Shown piece after piece: positions 1 through 9,250 of a stretch of DNA of 64,000 nucleotides. Location of the stretch: the NCBI RefSeq assembly GCF_900107775.1, contig NZ_FNRF01000001.1, positions 248,001 through 312,000 of the forward strand. Direction: 5' to 3'. How positions within the stretch are numbered: the stretch's first letter is position 1; each line of letters starts with the position of its first letter. The notes beneath the pieces are model-generated. The model was given only the letters and a program-made list of their open reading frames with translations, was not told where the DNA came from and did no database searches. Position numbers and translations under genes: made by a program. The stretch comes from Xylanibacter ruminicola (GTDB taxonomy: Bacteria; Bacteroidota; Bacteroidia; Bacteroidales; Bacteroidaceae).

Positions 1-27
1 AAAATAACGATATTAGATTTCCTATAT

Positions 28-55
28 GTATCATTTACTTTGTGAAACGTAACAG
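28..55 (+). promoter_or_regulatory. candidate xylan HTCS operator, copy 1 (left edge)
   Basis: Half-sites GTATCA (28-33) and GTAACA (49-54) stand 21 bp apart with ACTTT at 37-41 between them, the same layout as the boxes before the xylan operon, GH115, GH95 and GH10-CE1. It lies downstream of the stop of the gene ending at 81, so it cannot serve that gene. By analogy it should activate a leftward promoter whose TAnnTTTG box falls 5 to 12 bases left of base 1. Seen: the motif. Inferred: its function. Confidence 0.6.
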
Positions 56-80
56 ATAACTTAAAGCAAGATAGATATCA

Positions 81-1532
81 TCAGAAACGCTCTATTTTCC
101 TACCCATTTCGCGAGCATTCGTTTTAACTGGTACAGATGTAAAATCGGGGGTGTTATACGAATACATTAAGCGTTGATAATACACCTTGGGATTATGCTG
201 TGGAAGAAGAAATGGCTTGGTAGCCTTTCCATGTTCATCGACAGACGAGAAATAGAGACGTGTATAAAGACCATCCTCACGACGACTGGTAAACAGGAAC
301 CAACGACTATTACGCGTCCAGTTATGCAAACTCTCCGAACGTGTGCTATTCACCTCGTTCAATGGTCTGCTTACTCCCGTCTCAAGATCAAGCATATATA
401 AATCTGCTTCCGGATGCCAAACCGAGAAGTAACCATAATCCAGCTGCGTGTACATCAAGTACTTTCCATCATACGAAGGTCGAGGCCAAGTTACGCTTTT
501 ACCTGTTACATCAGCATTTACCAACGTATCCACCTCGGTACCGATCTTACCTGCTTTCTCATCAAAAGACACTCTACAAAGACTATACTTTACCTGGTCA
601 TAGCCTTTGGGATAATCGCCACATCTGGCAGTCGTAAAATACAACCACTTACCATCTGACGAAAAGGCTGGTGTATTCTCAGCCCAGCCAGTCTTCATAA
701 TCAGAGTATCCTTGATTACCACATGCTGCTCCATGTCGTATACAAACACATCCGACGAGGTATCAAACACCTCAATACGTTTGTTGTTGCCATTATGGAA
801 CATCTGAGCGGTCTTATTAGTGGAGAAAGCACAATAGCGCCCTCCGGGATGCCAATAAGGATATACCATCGAACCACCCAGACTGTCGTTACGGGCTTTT
901 AGCAGTTTATCTTTTCCATGATTATGTACAATGGTAGTACCATGCTCACCTCTCACATGGAACACATACTGTTCTGGATTCGTACGATTCTGTGTATGAC
1001 AGTTGATACACTGACCATAGACTTGCGAATTCTCAAGCATCGATGTTTCTGAGAAATCAGAAAGACAACGCTGATACAATCCCATATGACCATAGAGTGC
1101 ATAGCTGGGCGCAATTCTACGATAGGTAACACCCCACTCATCCAAAGAATAAGGACTCACATTGATAGAGAAATCGCGATACTGATACCAGTTGTCCCCT
1201 TTGCGTGCACAAACTGATACAATCAGGCGACTTCCTTTGTTGGCAGCTAATAACTGATGCCATTCATCAATATCAAAATCAGCATAGGACCCCTCAGCAT
1301 GCATGCTGCCACCCTTCATACCTTTCACATCCACATAGATATCAGTAAACGCATCATCGGTCATCGCGAAATTTAGCGGTGCAATCTCAACGGGTACTGT
1401 CACATCCACATAATCGGGAAAAATAGCCGGCAACTGATTAACAGGTTGCACATTATCGGGATGCAGACCGCAGGCCGACAGTACTACTGCCAGCAGCGCC
1501 ATCATCATACCCGTATATATCTTTTTCTTCAT
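81..1532 (-). CDS. beta-propeller lipoprotein with one haem-c (CxxCH) motif, second copy
   Basis: A 483-residue protein with a lipoprotein signal (LSAC, Cys21). It has a conserved N-terminal stretch (PAIFPDYVDVTVP), a single CINCH motif (Cys175, Cys178, His179) that would attach a haem c covalently, and then TolB/PD40-like propeller blades (repeated SSDGKWLYF, PSYDGKYLMY, WTRNSRWFLF). It is clearly paralogous to the gene at 2776-4260. It starts 12 bp after the membrane-protein gene 1545-2774 and is the last gene of a four-gene leftward operon. The most likely site is a membrane-anchored periplasmic or outer-membrane-facing protein. A one-haem propeller suggests electron transfer or redox sensing, but no substrate can be read from the sequence. 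The family is recognisable and its function is unknown to me. Confidence 0.85.
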   Translation of the reverse strand: MKKKIYTGMMMALLAVVLSACGLHPDNVQPVNQLPAIFPDYVDVTVPVEIAPLNFAMTDDAFTDIYVDVKGMKGGSMHAEGSYADFDIDEWHQLLAANKGSRLIVSVCARKGDNWYQYRDFSINVSPYSLDEWGVTYRRIAPSYALYGHMGLYQRCLSDFSETSMLENSQVYGQCINCHTQNRTNPEQYVFHVRGEHGTTIVHNHGKDKLLKARNDSLGGSMVYPYWHPGGRYCAFSTNKTAQMFHNGNNKRIEVFDTSSDVFVYDMEQHVVIKDTLIMKTGWAENTPAFSSDGKWLYFTTARCGDYPKGYDQVKYSLCRVSFDEKAGKIGTEVDTLVNADVTGKSVTWPRPSYDGKYLMYTQLDYGYFSVWHPEADLYMLDLETGVSRPLNEVNSTRSESLHNWTRNSRWFLFTSRREDGLYTRLYFSSVDEHGKATKPFLLPQHNPKVYYQRLMYSYNTPDFTSVPVKTNAREMGRKIERF

Positions 1533-1544
1533 GCTATTACTTTT

Positions 1545-2774
1545 TTAAAAGAAAAACACATCAACCGTTTGCTGATAAACCTCTTGCAGAGAACCGTATT
1601 TTGGTGAGCGCTTAATCAGTTCAGGATTAGTAGCCAGCTGTCGCATCTGTTTGGCCCAGCTGCGATAAAAAAGTGTATGTTCCAACAGCGAAATGTACTT
1701 CAATGCCACCTCATACTGTCCGGTTATCAGATTTGTCTCAACCAGTCGTGAAAGTTCTCTACCACTCATATTATAATTAGGCGAACTCATCATCACCTCA
1801 AAGGCAGCTCGCTGCGACATATTAACAAATCCCATATGAAGATATACATCACTCATCATCATCGCTGCAGCGCCACTGGTCAGCACCTTGTTTGGATGCA
1901 GCATATTCTCTTTCAACTCTTCGCCAGAGATACGTTTCTCGTAATACTTTGCCAAACGGACCACATTCTTACAAGCCAACGACTTGGGCTCCTCTTCTTC
2001 AGAAAGCGTAATAATCTTACCCCATTGTTTCTGTTGCAGCAGATAGTCGTACTCTATTTCTTCGTACGTTCCAGCCTTATCACTCTGAATCATCCAGTAA
2101 TCTATACCCTTAGTGATATTCCACAAAGAATATGGTACCACATGTGAACTAACAAGCACACATGCCGCCAACAGAATGGTCAAGCCAGCAGATTCTGCCA
2201 GCACAACAATGCGATCATCCGACTTCTGTAGCCACTTGAAATGGCAACATACCAGACAGATAATGACGGGACCAAGCAACCAATATCCGATTGGTATCAA
2301 CACCAACGAAGAAACAAGGCTCGGCTTTCTTCTATTCGGCAACACCAACATCAGCAGCCACGTCAACAAGACGGCAACAGGAAGCGTCATCGACACATCC
2401 ATATCACATATCATCTTCCATAAGGCAAAAGATGGAAGGAATGAAAATGGGAAGAGGTGACTAGGACTGACTGCAGTCATGTTGCGACACAACAGTTTCC
2501 ACGACAACCACTGTATAAGCACCAACAGAACCGCAGTTATCAGTGCGCCTAAAGCCACCGACCTGAAGAACTGTACCAAGAATTCGGCCACATATCGCGC
2601 CATACCACCAGGCACCGACAAACGCGACAGAAAATAATCACTCTGAAAGAGAAACAACTGAAAAGCTTCACGGGCTTCTATCTGCGCCGAACGCACATAG
2701 TTCCAGAAACAAAACAGCACTATTCCGAAAAGAATAGTCATGTAAATGGGCCAATTCTTCTTCATTTCTCTCAT
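1545..2774 (-). CDS. multi-pass membrane protein, second copy (DUF6057-like)
   Basis: A 409-residue protein with an N-terminal helix, several hydrophobic segments in residues 10-220 and a soluble C-terminal half of helical repeats that look TPR-like (MSDVYLHMGFVNMSQRAAFEV). The N-terminal region (FQLFLFQSDYFLSRLSVPGG) aligns with the 552-residue paralogue at 4244-5902 (YQLFLWTPDYLLGCLGHPGG). This copy is about 140 residues shorter, mainly at the C-terminus. A single base separates it from the upstream propeller gene, so translation is probably coupled. Met4 (2765) is an equally plausible start. I associate it tentatively with the DUF6057 family; no function is known to me. The pairing with a haem-c lipoprotein is seen twice and suggests that the two proteins work together. 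Confidence 0.8.
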   Translation of the reverse strand: MREMKKNWPIYMTILFGIVLFCFWNYVRSAQIEAREAFQLFLFQSDYFLSRLSVPGGMARYVAEFLVQFFRSVALGALITAVLLVLIQWLSWKLLCRNMTAVSPSHLFPFSFLPSFALWKMICDMDVSMTLPVAVLLTWLLMLVLPNRRKPSLVSSLVLIPIGYWLLGPVIICLVCCHFKWLQKSDDRIVVLAESAGLTILLAACVLVSSHVVPYSLWNITKGIDYWMIQSDKAGTYEEIEYDYLLQQKQWGKIITLSEEEEPKSLACKNVVRLAKYYEKRISGEELKENMLHPNKVLTSGAAAMMMSDVYLHMGFVNMSQRAAFEVMMSSPNYNMSGRELSRLVETNLITGQYEVALKYISLLEHTLFYRSWAKQMRQLATNPELIKRSPKYGSLQEVYQQTVDVFFF

Positions 2775-2775
2775 A

Positions 2776-4260
2776 TCATCTCACCTCTACCTGTTGTCGC
2801 TTGCCATCAAACACCTGTCTGTGAACCTCATGTACATCCAGACTTACTGGTGTTTTAGTGAAATCGGGCACATTATACGAGTCAAACAATTCGCCGTAGT
2901 ATTTCTTGGGATTACGCTGCGGCAACAAGAACGGCTTTGTAACACGACCCTTATCATCTATCGATGACAAGTAAAGCTGGGCGTATTCGCCATTCTCGCG
3001 TTTCGACGAGAACACAAACCATCCACTGTTTGAGCTCCAGTTATGAAAGCTCTCCGTCTGACGACTGTTTACCTCCTTCAACTCACGCATCTCACCAGTT
3101 TTCAAGTCCATCAGCCATAGGTCGGCATCATTCTGGAACACGGGGAAATTACTATGGTCGCTCACACAGAACATCAGCCAACGCCCATCGTAAGAAGGAC
3201 GAACCAACGTATAGCTCTTACCGGTAGCCGCTGTATTTACCAGTGTATCAACCTCGTTACCGAAAGTGCCCGTCTTCTCATCAAAGGCAATTCGGCAGAT
3301 ACTACACTTCACCTTCTCGTACTCTGCAGGCAGATTGCATGGTTTCGAAGTGCTGTAATACAGATACTTACCATCAGGCGAGAAGGCAGGAAATATCTCC
3401 TGATCCTCTGTCTGCAACAAAGGCGAAAGTACCAACTGGTTGGTCTGAGTATCTAAGAGAATCAGATCGCTAAAGCGATGATAAGCCTCGATACGTTTCT
3501 CGGTACCCACATGGAAATTCTGATGCACCGAATTCACGGCATAAGCACAATATCGCCCCGATGGATGCCAGTAGGCATAGCTGCCAGCAGCCTTGGTCGA
3601 ATCGGTACGAGTGTTCAGCCAGTGCTGTTTGCCATTCCTCTGCACCAAAGTGCCACCACCTTCGCCACGAAACTGCATGGTTAACGTAGAAGGATCGGTC
3701 CGATTTGCAGTATGACAGTTGATGCAATGGCCATAAACTGCACTCACCTTCAGAATGGCAGTCTCGTCGAAACTATGCAAATCGCGCTGGTAGATACCGA
3801 TATTAGCGCCACCCACCTCATAACCAGGCGGAATTCTACGATAAGTCAAGCCATAATCCTCTAAGGGCAGTTTGCTCACATATACCTTAAAATCATCATA
3901 CTGTATCCACTGGTCATCATGCTCCACGCAAACAGTAAATAGCAACTCACCACCTACATTCTGTTGAGTCAGCTGTTGCCAGGCTTCAATATTTAAATCA
4001 GCCCATTCACCTTGTACATGCAGTTCGCCTCCCTTAGAGCCACGCACTGTTACATCCAACAGGTCCACATCGCCACCCACGAAATTAAAATCCAAGGGAG
4101 CAATACCCGCTGGGATAGTCACCCCTACATAATCGGGATAGATAGCAGGCACCTGATGTACACGAGTTGCATGCTCCACCTGATGGCGACAGCCCTCCAG
4201 CATGACCAGACAGAAAACCACTGTCAAGACAATAGAAATATGATTAATGAGCTGTTTCAT
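2776..4260 (-). CDS. beta-propeller lipoprotein with one haem-c (CxxCH) motif, first copy
   Basis: A 494-residue lipoprotein (LEGC, Cys24) with the same plan as the gene at 81-1532. It shows PAIYPDYVGVTIP near the N-terminus, one CINCH motif (Cys179, Cys182, His183) and PD40/TolB-like blades (FSPDGKYLYYS, PSYDGRWLMF, WSSNSGWFVFSSKREN). Its start overlaps the end of the upstream membrane-protein gene by 17 bp, which points to translational coupling. A working haem site would require export and the cytochrome c maturation system, neither of which is encoded here. The role is unknown. Because the whole pair is duplicated in tandem, it may be dosage-selected or the copies may differ in partner specificity. 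Confidence 0.85.
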   Translation of the reverse strand: MKQLINHISIVLTVVFCLVMLEGCRHQVEHATRVHQVPAIYPDYVGVTIPAGIAPLDFNFVGGDVDLLDVTVRGSKGGELHVQGEWADLNIEAWQQLTQQNVGGELLFTVCVEHDDQWIQYDDFKVYVSKLPLEDYGLTYRRIPPGYEVGGANIGIYQRDLHSFDETAILKVSAVYGHCINCHTANRTDPSTLTMQFRGEGGGTLVQRNGKQHWLNTRTDSTKAAGSYAYWHPSGRYCAYAVNSVHQNFHVGTEKRIEAYHRFSDLILLDTQTNQLVLSPLLQTEDQEIFPAFSPDGKYLYYSTSKPCNLPAEYEKVKCSICRIAFDEKTGTFGNEVDTLVNTAATGKSYTLVRPSYDGRWLMFCVSDHSNFPVFQNDADLWLMDLKTGEMRELKEVNSRQTESFHNWSSNSGWFVFSSKRENGEYAQLYLSSIDDKGRVTKPFLLPQRNPKKYYGELFDSYNVPDFTKTPVSLDVHEVHRQVFDGKRQQVEVR

Positions 4261-5902
4261 ACACTTGATTGTTTTGTTGTTGCTGTGCTTTCGCTAACAT
4301 CTTACTGATAAAGGCTGCATACGGTGAACCTGGCACATTACCCTGACGCTGTATACAGTTCAAAGCATCTTGATAGCCTCGGGGCATCTGCATATAGCCC
4401 CCACACTGCTCTACCCATGGCAACGCCTGCTGGAAAGTTGGCGCATCGCCGTTCAACAAGATTTGCGCTACGAAATAATCCAACGCCATGGTGTTCGATC
4501 TGTTTCCATTAAACAAGCTACCCAGCATCGAAGCCATCTCCGGATAGTAGAACAGAAAATCCTGTTTCTGTCGATACTGTCGCAACTGGCCCCATACCGG
4601 ATGGGCATTAATCTTAGCCTCATCACCCAGATATTGTTCAGCAACTTCTGCCCATCCCTTATAAAATAGGCTATTCTTAAGAAGCGCCAGATGCTTCCTG
4701 GCCAGATCGTATTTTCCATTAATGATATAGCACTCAGCAATGCGCTGGGTAAAACGTCCGCTCTTTCTGCCATTATTGATCGACTCCTGCATGTCGAACA
4801 TATACCGTTGAGCCGAATTAATCATTCCTAAACGATAAAAGGCCTCGGCAGCAGGAATATTCGAGAATGGATCACGAACCATATTCATCAACAAGGCATC
4901 GATACCGCTTTGATAGAAATCGAACATCCTATCAGCCAACTGGCGACGTTCTGCCAATGCCAGATTAACACTGTTCGACCAGAACGCCGTTTCCACCGTT
5001 TTCTGTTCGGCCCGTTTGATGATGTCGTCCCAATGTTCGTTTCTGATTTGATAGTCTTGCCATACCAACTCGTAACGCTCATCGGCATAACCACGTGTCA
5101 CAGCCAGCCAACCTAACACCACAACGGCAATCGCCTGAACAGGCCACTTTAATACCTTATTTATATATAGTCGGTCAGCCAGAACACATAAAAGTACGGA
5201 TAGGGGCACTATCCATAGCAGGGGCACCAGCGATGGACTACGGTAATATCCCATAGAGCACATCACCGACTGCAAGGGTAACTGTTCCAGCAGCGTATGC
5301 CACAACACCAGTTGTATGACCAACAACCATAAAGGCAGCCAGATAAAGCGCTTGTAATCCATCACAATCCGTAATGCCACATACAGCCAAGCCATCGGAC
5401 CAATCAGCCAATATACCAATGGTGTCAGAACCATTTCCTTGCAGATATCCAACCAACGATTAGCAACACCAATCTTAGCCATCGCCAGAGAAGCCATAAT
5501 AGCGATAGGAAACGAAAGAAGCACATCCAGATCGCCCATCGCCCAAAAGAGCAAAATAGCAGGAATCAAACTCAGCAGAAAAGACTCTGCTTTTAACCAG
5601 CTTGCCACCATCCGCTGATAGCCGATAAAAAGCAAAGCCAGAATCATAGCCCCCAACCACGGCAGGTAATAAAACTGCACCAGACATGTTTCGAGCCATT
5701 CTGCAGCCCCTCCTGGATGCCCCAAACATCCTAACAGATAGTCAGGCGTCCACAAAAACAGTTGGTATTGCTCTGCGTAAGAAAGTGCGTGCGGCAGATA
5801 TCCTCCCCAAAACAAAAAGATCAAAGCGCCAAGAAAAACTGACAAAATCCAATTCTTTTTGGCAGCCGTCTGGAGATATCTATTGATGTATTCAGGCTTC
5901 AT
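4244..5902 (-). CDS. multi-pass membrane protein, first copy (DUF6057-like)
   Basis: A 552-residue protein with about ten hydrophobic stretches in the first 270 residues and a soluble helical-repeat C-terminal half (FYRLGMINSAQRYMFDM, CYIINGKYDLARKHLALL) resembling TPR or SEL1 repeats. It is the first gene of the four-gene leftward operon. A promoter match lies just upstream (CCAA at 5955-5958, 19 bp spacer, TAATTTTG at 5935-5928 on the coding strand). Similar proteins occur in Bacteroidota without assigned function, as far as I know. The combination of a membrane domain with helical repeats next to a haem-binding propeller suggests a membrane complex, which is inference. It does not look like a cytochrome maturation protein (no WWD motif). 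Confidence 0.8.
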   Translation of the reverse strand: MKPEYINRYLQTAAKKNWILSVFLGALIFLFWGGYLPHALSYAEQYQLFLWTPDYLLGCLGHPGGAAEWLETCLVQFYYLPWLGAMILALLFIGYQRMVASWLKAESFLLSLIPAILLFWAMGDLDVLLSFPIAIMASLAMAKIGVANRWLDICKEMVLTPLVYWLIGPMAWLYVALRIVMDYKRFIWLPLWLLVIQLVLWHTLLEQLPLQSVMCSMGYYRSPSLVPLLWIVPLSVLLCVLADRLYINKVLKWPVQAIAVVVLGWLAVTRGYADERYELVWQDYQIRNEHWDDIIKRAEQKTVETAFWSNSVNLALAERRQLADRMFDFYQSGIDALLMNMVRDPFSNIPAAEAFYRLGMINSAQRYMFDMQESINNGRKSGRFTQRIAECYIINGKYDLARKHLALLKNSLFYKGWAEVAEQYLGDEAKINAHPVWGQLRQYRQKQDFLFYYPEMASMLGSLFNGNRSNTMALDYFVAQILLNGDAPTFQQALPWVEQCGGYMQMPRGYQDALNCIQRQGNVPGSPYAAFISKMLAKAQQQQNNQVYETAH

Positions 5903-5927
5903 AAATCTGATCTTTCTAAAAACCCTG

Positions 5928-5958
5928 CAAAATTACACATTTTTCTTGAATCTACCAA
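5928..5958 (-). promoter_or_regulatory. promoter of the propeller/membrane-protein operon
   Basis: On the leftward strand, TTGG, a 19 bp spacer and TAATTTTG match the Bacteroidota consensus (TTTG, 19-20 bp, TAnnTTTG). The box ends 25 bp before the ATG at 5902. No xylan HTCS box stands upstream of it, so this operon appears to be controlled separately from the xylan genes. Confidence 0.6.
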
Positions 5959-5990
5959 GAAAAAAGCCTGGACTTTCACAAGCCCAGGCT
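5959..5990 (-). terminator. intrinsic terminator of the xylan operon
   Basis: The stem AGCCTGG/CCAGGCT (5965-5990) has an inner CTT/AAG pairing and one mismatch, and is followed on the leftward strand by TTTTTTCTT. It lies 50 bp after the stop of the GH10 gene and just before the promoter of the next operon. Confidence 0.75.
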
Positions 5991-6039
5991 CCAAAAACAA
6001 TGTAAAGTTCTAAAATTGTCTGCTCATAGACAAACAATA

Positions 6040-8163
6040 TCATTTACCGTTCAAACCATCAGCAAATCCGCCGTAGGTATGTTTACGGTTATAATCGAGA
6101 TCCCAGAGACCTACAGGCTCACCCTTGCGCCAACCTGAGTTAGTTGGAGCATCGGTAATGCACCACTGGCAGATACCATACTGCTGGTCAGCAGGGATAA
6201 TCTCAAAGTACTTCTCGATGATGAACTTATAGTAAGCAGACATAGCCTTATGCTGCTCCTCGGTCATATTCTCTGTCTTAATAACATTGCCGGCTTCATC
6301 CTCGCAGCCCATATCAAGCTCAGAGATCTTAACCAACTTCTTGCTACCAGCCAGAATGTTCAGCATGTTCACAACAGCCTCTTCATTAGCCTTCTGCTTG
6401 TCGGCATTCATACTGCAGGTTACGTGCATCTGACTACCGATACCATCAATCTTGGTCTCGCCGTCAGCCTCCCAACGCTTAATCCAGGCAACCAGACTCT
6501 TGGCCTTGTTGTTCTGATCCCAAGCAGCCTCAAGGTTATAGTCGTTGATGAAGAGCTTCATATCCTGTGGACCATACTTGCGAGCCAGCTTAACGGCAGT
6601 ACGAACATAGTCGATATCGCCCAGATAATCCTGCCAGAAGAAGCTCTCGGTTGCAGCCTTTTCTGGATCCTGCTGATCCTTCAGGTGCTGCAAAGCATAT
6701 ACGCCCTCAGCATCAGCGTTTCCGCTTGAGAGTGCCTCGTTTACTACGTCCCAAGCCTTTACCTTACCATCACAAGCTGTCATGATACCACCGATCCACT
6801 TATCCAGAGCATAAGTCAGTGTATCCTTCTTCTCTTTCTCTGTCAGAGGCAGTGTGTTCATCTTTACGATGTGGTCAACCTTCACCGATGCGATGTCAAT
6901 AACACCATCGAAGCTACCAGGCTGGAGTACCAGGTTACATGACTTGGCAGGGATATTATCATAGGTAACCTTCACATCCTTCCATTCAGTATCAACCTTC
7001 AAAGTTCCAGATGCAGATTCGCCAGAGCCCCAGCCCCAGCCCATATTAAGAGCCATGCTGCCAGCCTTTGAAGCTTTTACACGTACGGTTGCAACATAAG
7101 TACCCTCGATAGGATGCGGAATGTTATCAGCAATGAAGTACTGATACCATGAACCTGGGTCCTCTGAATGCAGACAGCCATTAACAATTGTTGGCTCGTA
7201 GCCCATCACATAATATGGGAACTTACTAACATCCTTGAACGAGTAATCATAATCGTTAACTGCAACCTCGATAGCAGGTGATTCGTAATGAACCAGACGA
7301 ACGGTCTGAATATCAAGAGTACCGTCATAGCTACCAGGCTGAAGTACAAGGTTACACTTCTTTCCACCAGGAATTCCGGCAAAGTCGACCTTCTGCTCAG
7401 TCCAGTCTGTTGTAATCTTCAGTTTACCCGAAGCTGACTCGCCAGAGCCCCAGCCCCAGCCACAGTTCAGGGTAAGACCATCATTTGCAACAGAACCTTT
7501 GACCTTTACAATAGCAGTATAATTGCCATCGGCTGGGATAGAAATACCATCAGCAATAAAATACTGATACCATGAACCAGGGTTCTCTGAATGCAGACAG
7601 CCATTAACAATAGATGGCTCATAACCCATCACAAAATAAGGGAACTTTGACATGCCCACAAAGTCACCAGAATAGTCTTCCTTCTCAAGCTTCGCATTAG
7701 GATCGATGTCGAGCTCCTTATCTTTGAGCAGCTTCTCCAACCACTTCAGGGGTTGCTGAGCATGCCAAGCCAGTGTGTGACCATAAACCGACACACCATT
7801 GGCCTCAGCGTTATTAACAAAGGCCTGAACATTCTCGAAGTTCAGATTACCATTCTCATCCACACACGAAGCCATTTTCATTGCATTTCCTGCTGTCAGC
7901 TCCATGAAGTTGGCATTAGCCAGACGTGTAACAAGACCGTTGGCATTATAGTCATCTGCCTCCAAGGCCACTCCCAACTTGAAATTGGGAGAAGCCTTAG
8001 GGTTAGAAAATGTTTTAAGCGCATCGTAATCATTCAGGTACTCATAGTCCTTCAGATTCTTAGTCTTATCCTTAAAGATGTTGATCATGTCTGTGTCGGC
8101 ACATGAAGCAAGGCCACAGACAGCGACAACACCACAGATGATATTTGAAATATTACGTTTCAT
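6040..8163 (-). CDS. xyn10C: surface GH10 endo-1,4-beta-xylanase with two CBM4-like modules inserted in the catalytic domain
   Basis: A 707-residue lipoprotein (LASC, Cys21). The GH10 domain starts at about residue 50 and is interrupted after LAWHAQQP by two tandem beta-sandwich binding modules (about 168-300 and 308-438). It resumes at about 440 and contains the acid/base Glu476 in WDVVNEAL and the nucleophile Glu615 in ISELDMG. The two modules are near copies of each other (both carry CGWGWGSGESASG or MGWGWGSGESASG and NGCLHSE.PGSWYQYF). Inserted CBMs are the known architecture of the GH10 enzyme at the end of the Bacteroidota xylan core cluster. It probably cuts xylan at the cell surface to feed the SusC/D pairs upstream. 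It is the last gene of the operon, 19 bp after the lipoprotein gene. Confidence 0.95.
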   Translation of the reverse strand: MKRNISNIICGVVAVCGLASCADTDMINIFKDKTKNLKDYEYLNDYDALKTFSNPKASPNFKLGVALEADDYNANGLVTRLANANFMELTAGNAMKMASCVDENGNLNFENVQAFVNNAEANGVSVYGHTLAWHAQQPLKWLEKLLKDKELDIDPNAKLEKEDYSGDFVGMSKFPYFVMGYEPSIVNGCLHSENPGSWYQYFIADGISIPADGNYTAIVKVKGSVANDGLTLNCGWGWGSGESASGKLKITTDWTEQKVDFAGIPGGKKCNLVLQPGSYDGTLDIQTVRLVHYESPAIEVAVNDYDYSFKDVSKFPYYVMGYEPTIVNGCLHSEDPGSWYQYFIADNIPHPIEGTYVATVRVKASKAGSMALNMGWGWGSGESASGTLKVDTEWKDVKVTYDNIPAKSCNLVLQPGSFDGVIDIASVKVDHIVKMNTLPLTEKEKKDTLTYALDKWIGGIMTACDGKVKAWDVVNEALSSGNADAEGVYALQHLKDQQDPEKAATESFFWQDYLGDIDYVRTAVKLARKYGPQDMKLFINDYNLEAAWDQNNKAKSLVAWIKRWEADGETKIDGIGSQMHVTCSMNADKQKANEEAVVNMLNILAGSKKLVKISELDMGCEDEAGNVIKTENMTEEQHKAMSAYYKFIIEKYFEIIPADQQYGICQWCITDAPTNSGWRKGEPVGLWDLDYNRKHTYGGFADGLNGK
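6855..7660 (-). repeat. tandem duplication encoding the two inserted CBMs
   Basis: Matching DNA blocks recur with a 420 bp offset. For example the glycine/tryptophan-rich segment occurs at about 7021 and 7441, and the segment for NGCLHSE at about 7155 and 7575. The duplication lies inside the GH10 reading frame and keeps it open. Confidence 0.85.
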
Positions 8164-8182
8164 AATCTTTCAGAATTATTTT

Positions 8183-9217
8183 TTATTTTACTACGAAAGT
8201 TTCGAGCTTGGTCTGACGATCACGCATAACCAGCGTATCAGCGCTCTTCACAATCTTATGACGCTGAACAGCAGCCCAATTGTTATTGGGATCATAGTCA
8301 GTGTACTCATAATCGATGGTATAGTTGAGCACGATCTCGTCGCGATCCTTACCACCCCATGCATTCTTAGCGCCCTTCAAAGTCCACTTACCTGAACCAG
8401 AACCGGTGCAGCCAGCAGTAGTAGGAACTACTGTGCAACTCTCGTCCTGACCAAAGGTCAGCTTGAGGTTACATGGCAGTGATACGATGGTCTTCTTATA
8501 CGCTTTCGCAGCATCATCATATCTATAAGCCTCTACTGTTGTAGGAACAGAGTAGTTGCTTACTGCCAGGCCTTCGGTAGTAAGGTAGCGGATCTCGTTC
8601 TTCTCCAGGTACTCAGCCTCACGTGTCTCGGTCGACTTCACACCATTCAGATCAATCTCATCAGTACCATGACTAATCCATGCGCCTGTATATTTGTTGA
8701 TATACTTCAAACCGTAAAGGATATAGTCCTTACCAGTCAGTACCGAGTCCTTAGCGCCTACAATACGCAAAGGCAGTACATAATTCAGACTTGTAGCCTT
8801 AGCATCGTCAAAGAACTTGTCAGTGAGCTGAACCTTCACTGCACCCATAACCTTTCCATAAGGGATGGTCAGTGTATTGCTCAACAACTCATAATAATCC
8901 TCGGGCAAAGCCTGGATAGTCGAACCATTCTCGAAGGTCTTACCGGCAACCAGTGAGTTATCCACAGCCACCTGAATGGTACGATCCTGACGGTTCTTCC
9001 ATACACCACCTACAGTGGCATATACCTCGAACTGATGCTGGTTGTCAAGTTCTGTAGGATAAACATTGTCACCCAGTACAATCGTTCTGATAGGAGTCTG
9101 CTTGGCAAAGTAGACGGTCTGATAGTCAAAGTCGTCAAACTCCACCTCCTTGTTTTCACAAGATGTGAAAGCACTCAGCGCGCAGATTCCACAAATGAAT
9201 GCATATATTCGTTTCAT
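8183..9217 (-). CDS. xusE: XusE-like surface lipoprotein (DUF1735 type)
   Basis: A 344-residue lipoprotein (FTSC, Cys20). The N-terminal half resembles DUF1735, a domain of surface glycan-binding proteins (YFAKQTPIRTIVLGDN, then a beta-rich region with VAVDNSLV). The C-terminal half is beta-rich and has no recognised motif. The position between the second SusD-like gene (33 bp upstream) and the GH10 gene is that of xusE in the xylan core cluster of P. bryantii. By analogy it is an outer-membrane-anchored xylan-binding accessory protein; binding itself cannot be seen in the sequence. The symbol rests on synteny more than on sequence. Confidence 0.75.
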   Translation of the reverse strand: MKRIYAFICGICALSAFTSCENKEVEFDDFDYQTVYFAKQTPIRTIVLGDNVYPTELDNQHQFEVYATVGGVWKNRQDRTIQVAVDNSLVAGKTFENGSTIQALPEDYYELLSNTLTIPYGKVMGAVKVQLTDKFFDDAKATSLNYVLPLRIVGAKDSVLTGKDYILYGLKYINKYTGAWISHGTDEIDLNGVKSTETREAEYLEKNEIRYLTTEGLAVSNYSVPTTVEAYRYDDAAKAYKKTIVSLPCNLKLTFGQDESCTVVPTTAGCTGSGSGKWTLKGAKNAWGGKDRDEIVLNYTIDYEYTDYDPNNNWAAVQRHKIVKSADTLVMRDRQTKLETFVVK

Positions 9218-9250
9218 TTTCTTTTTTCTTTTTAGTTTTACATTGTTTTA

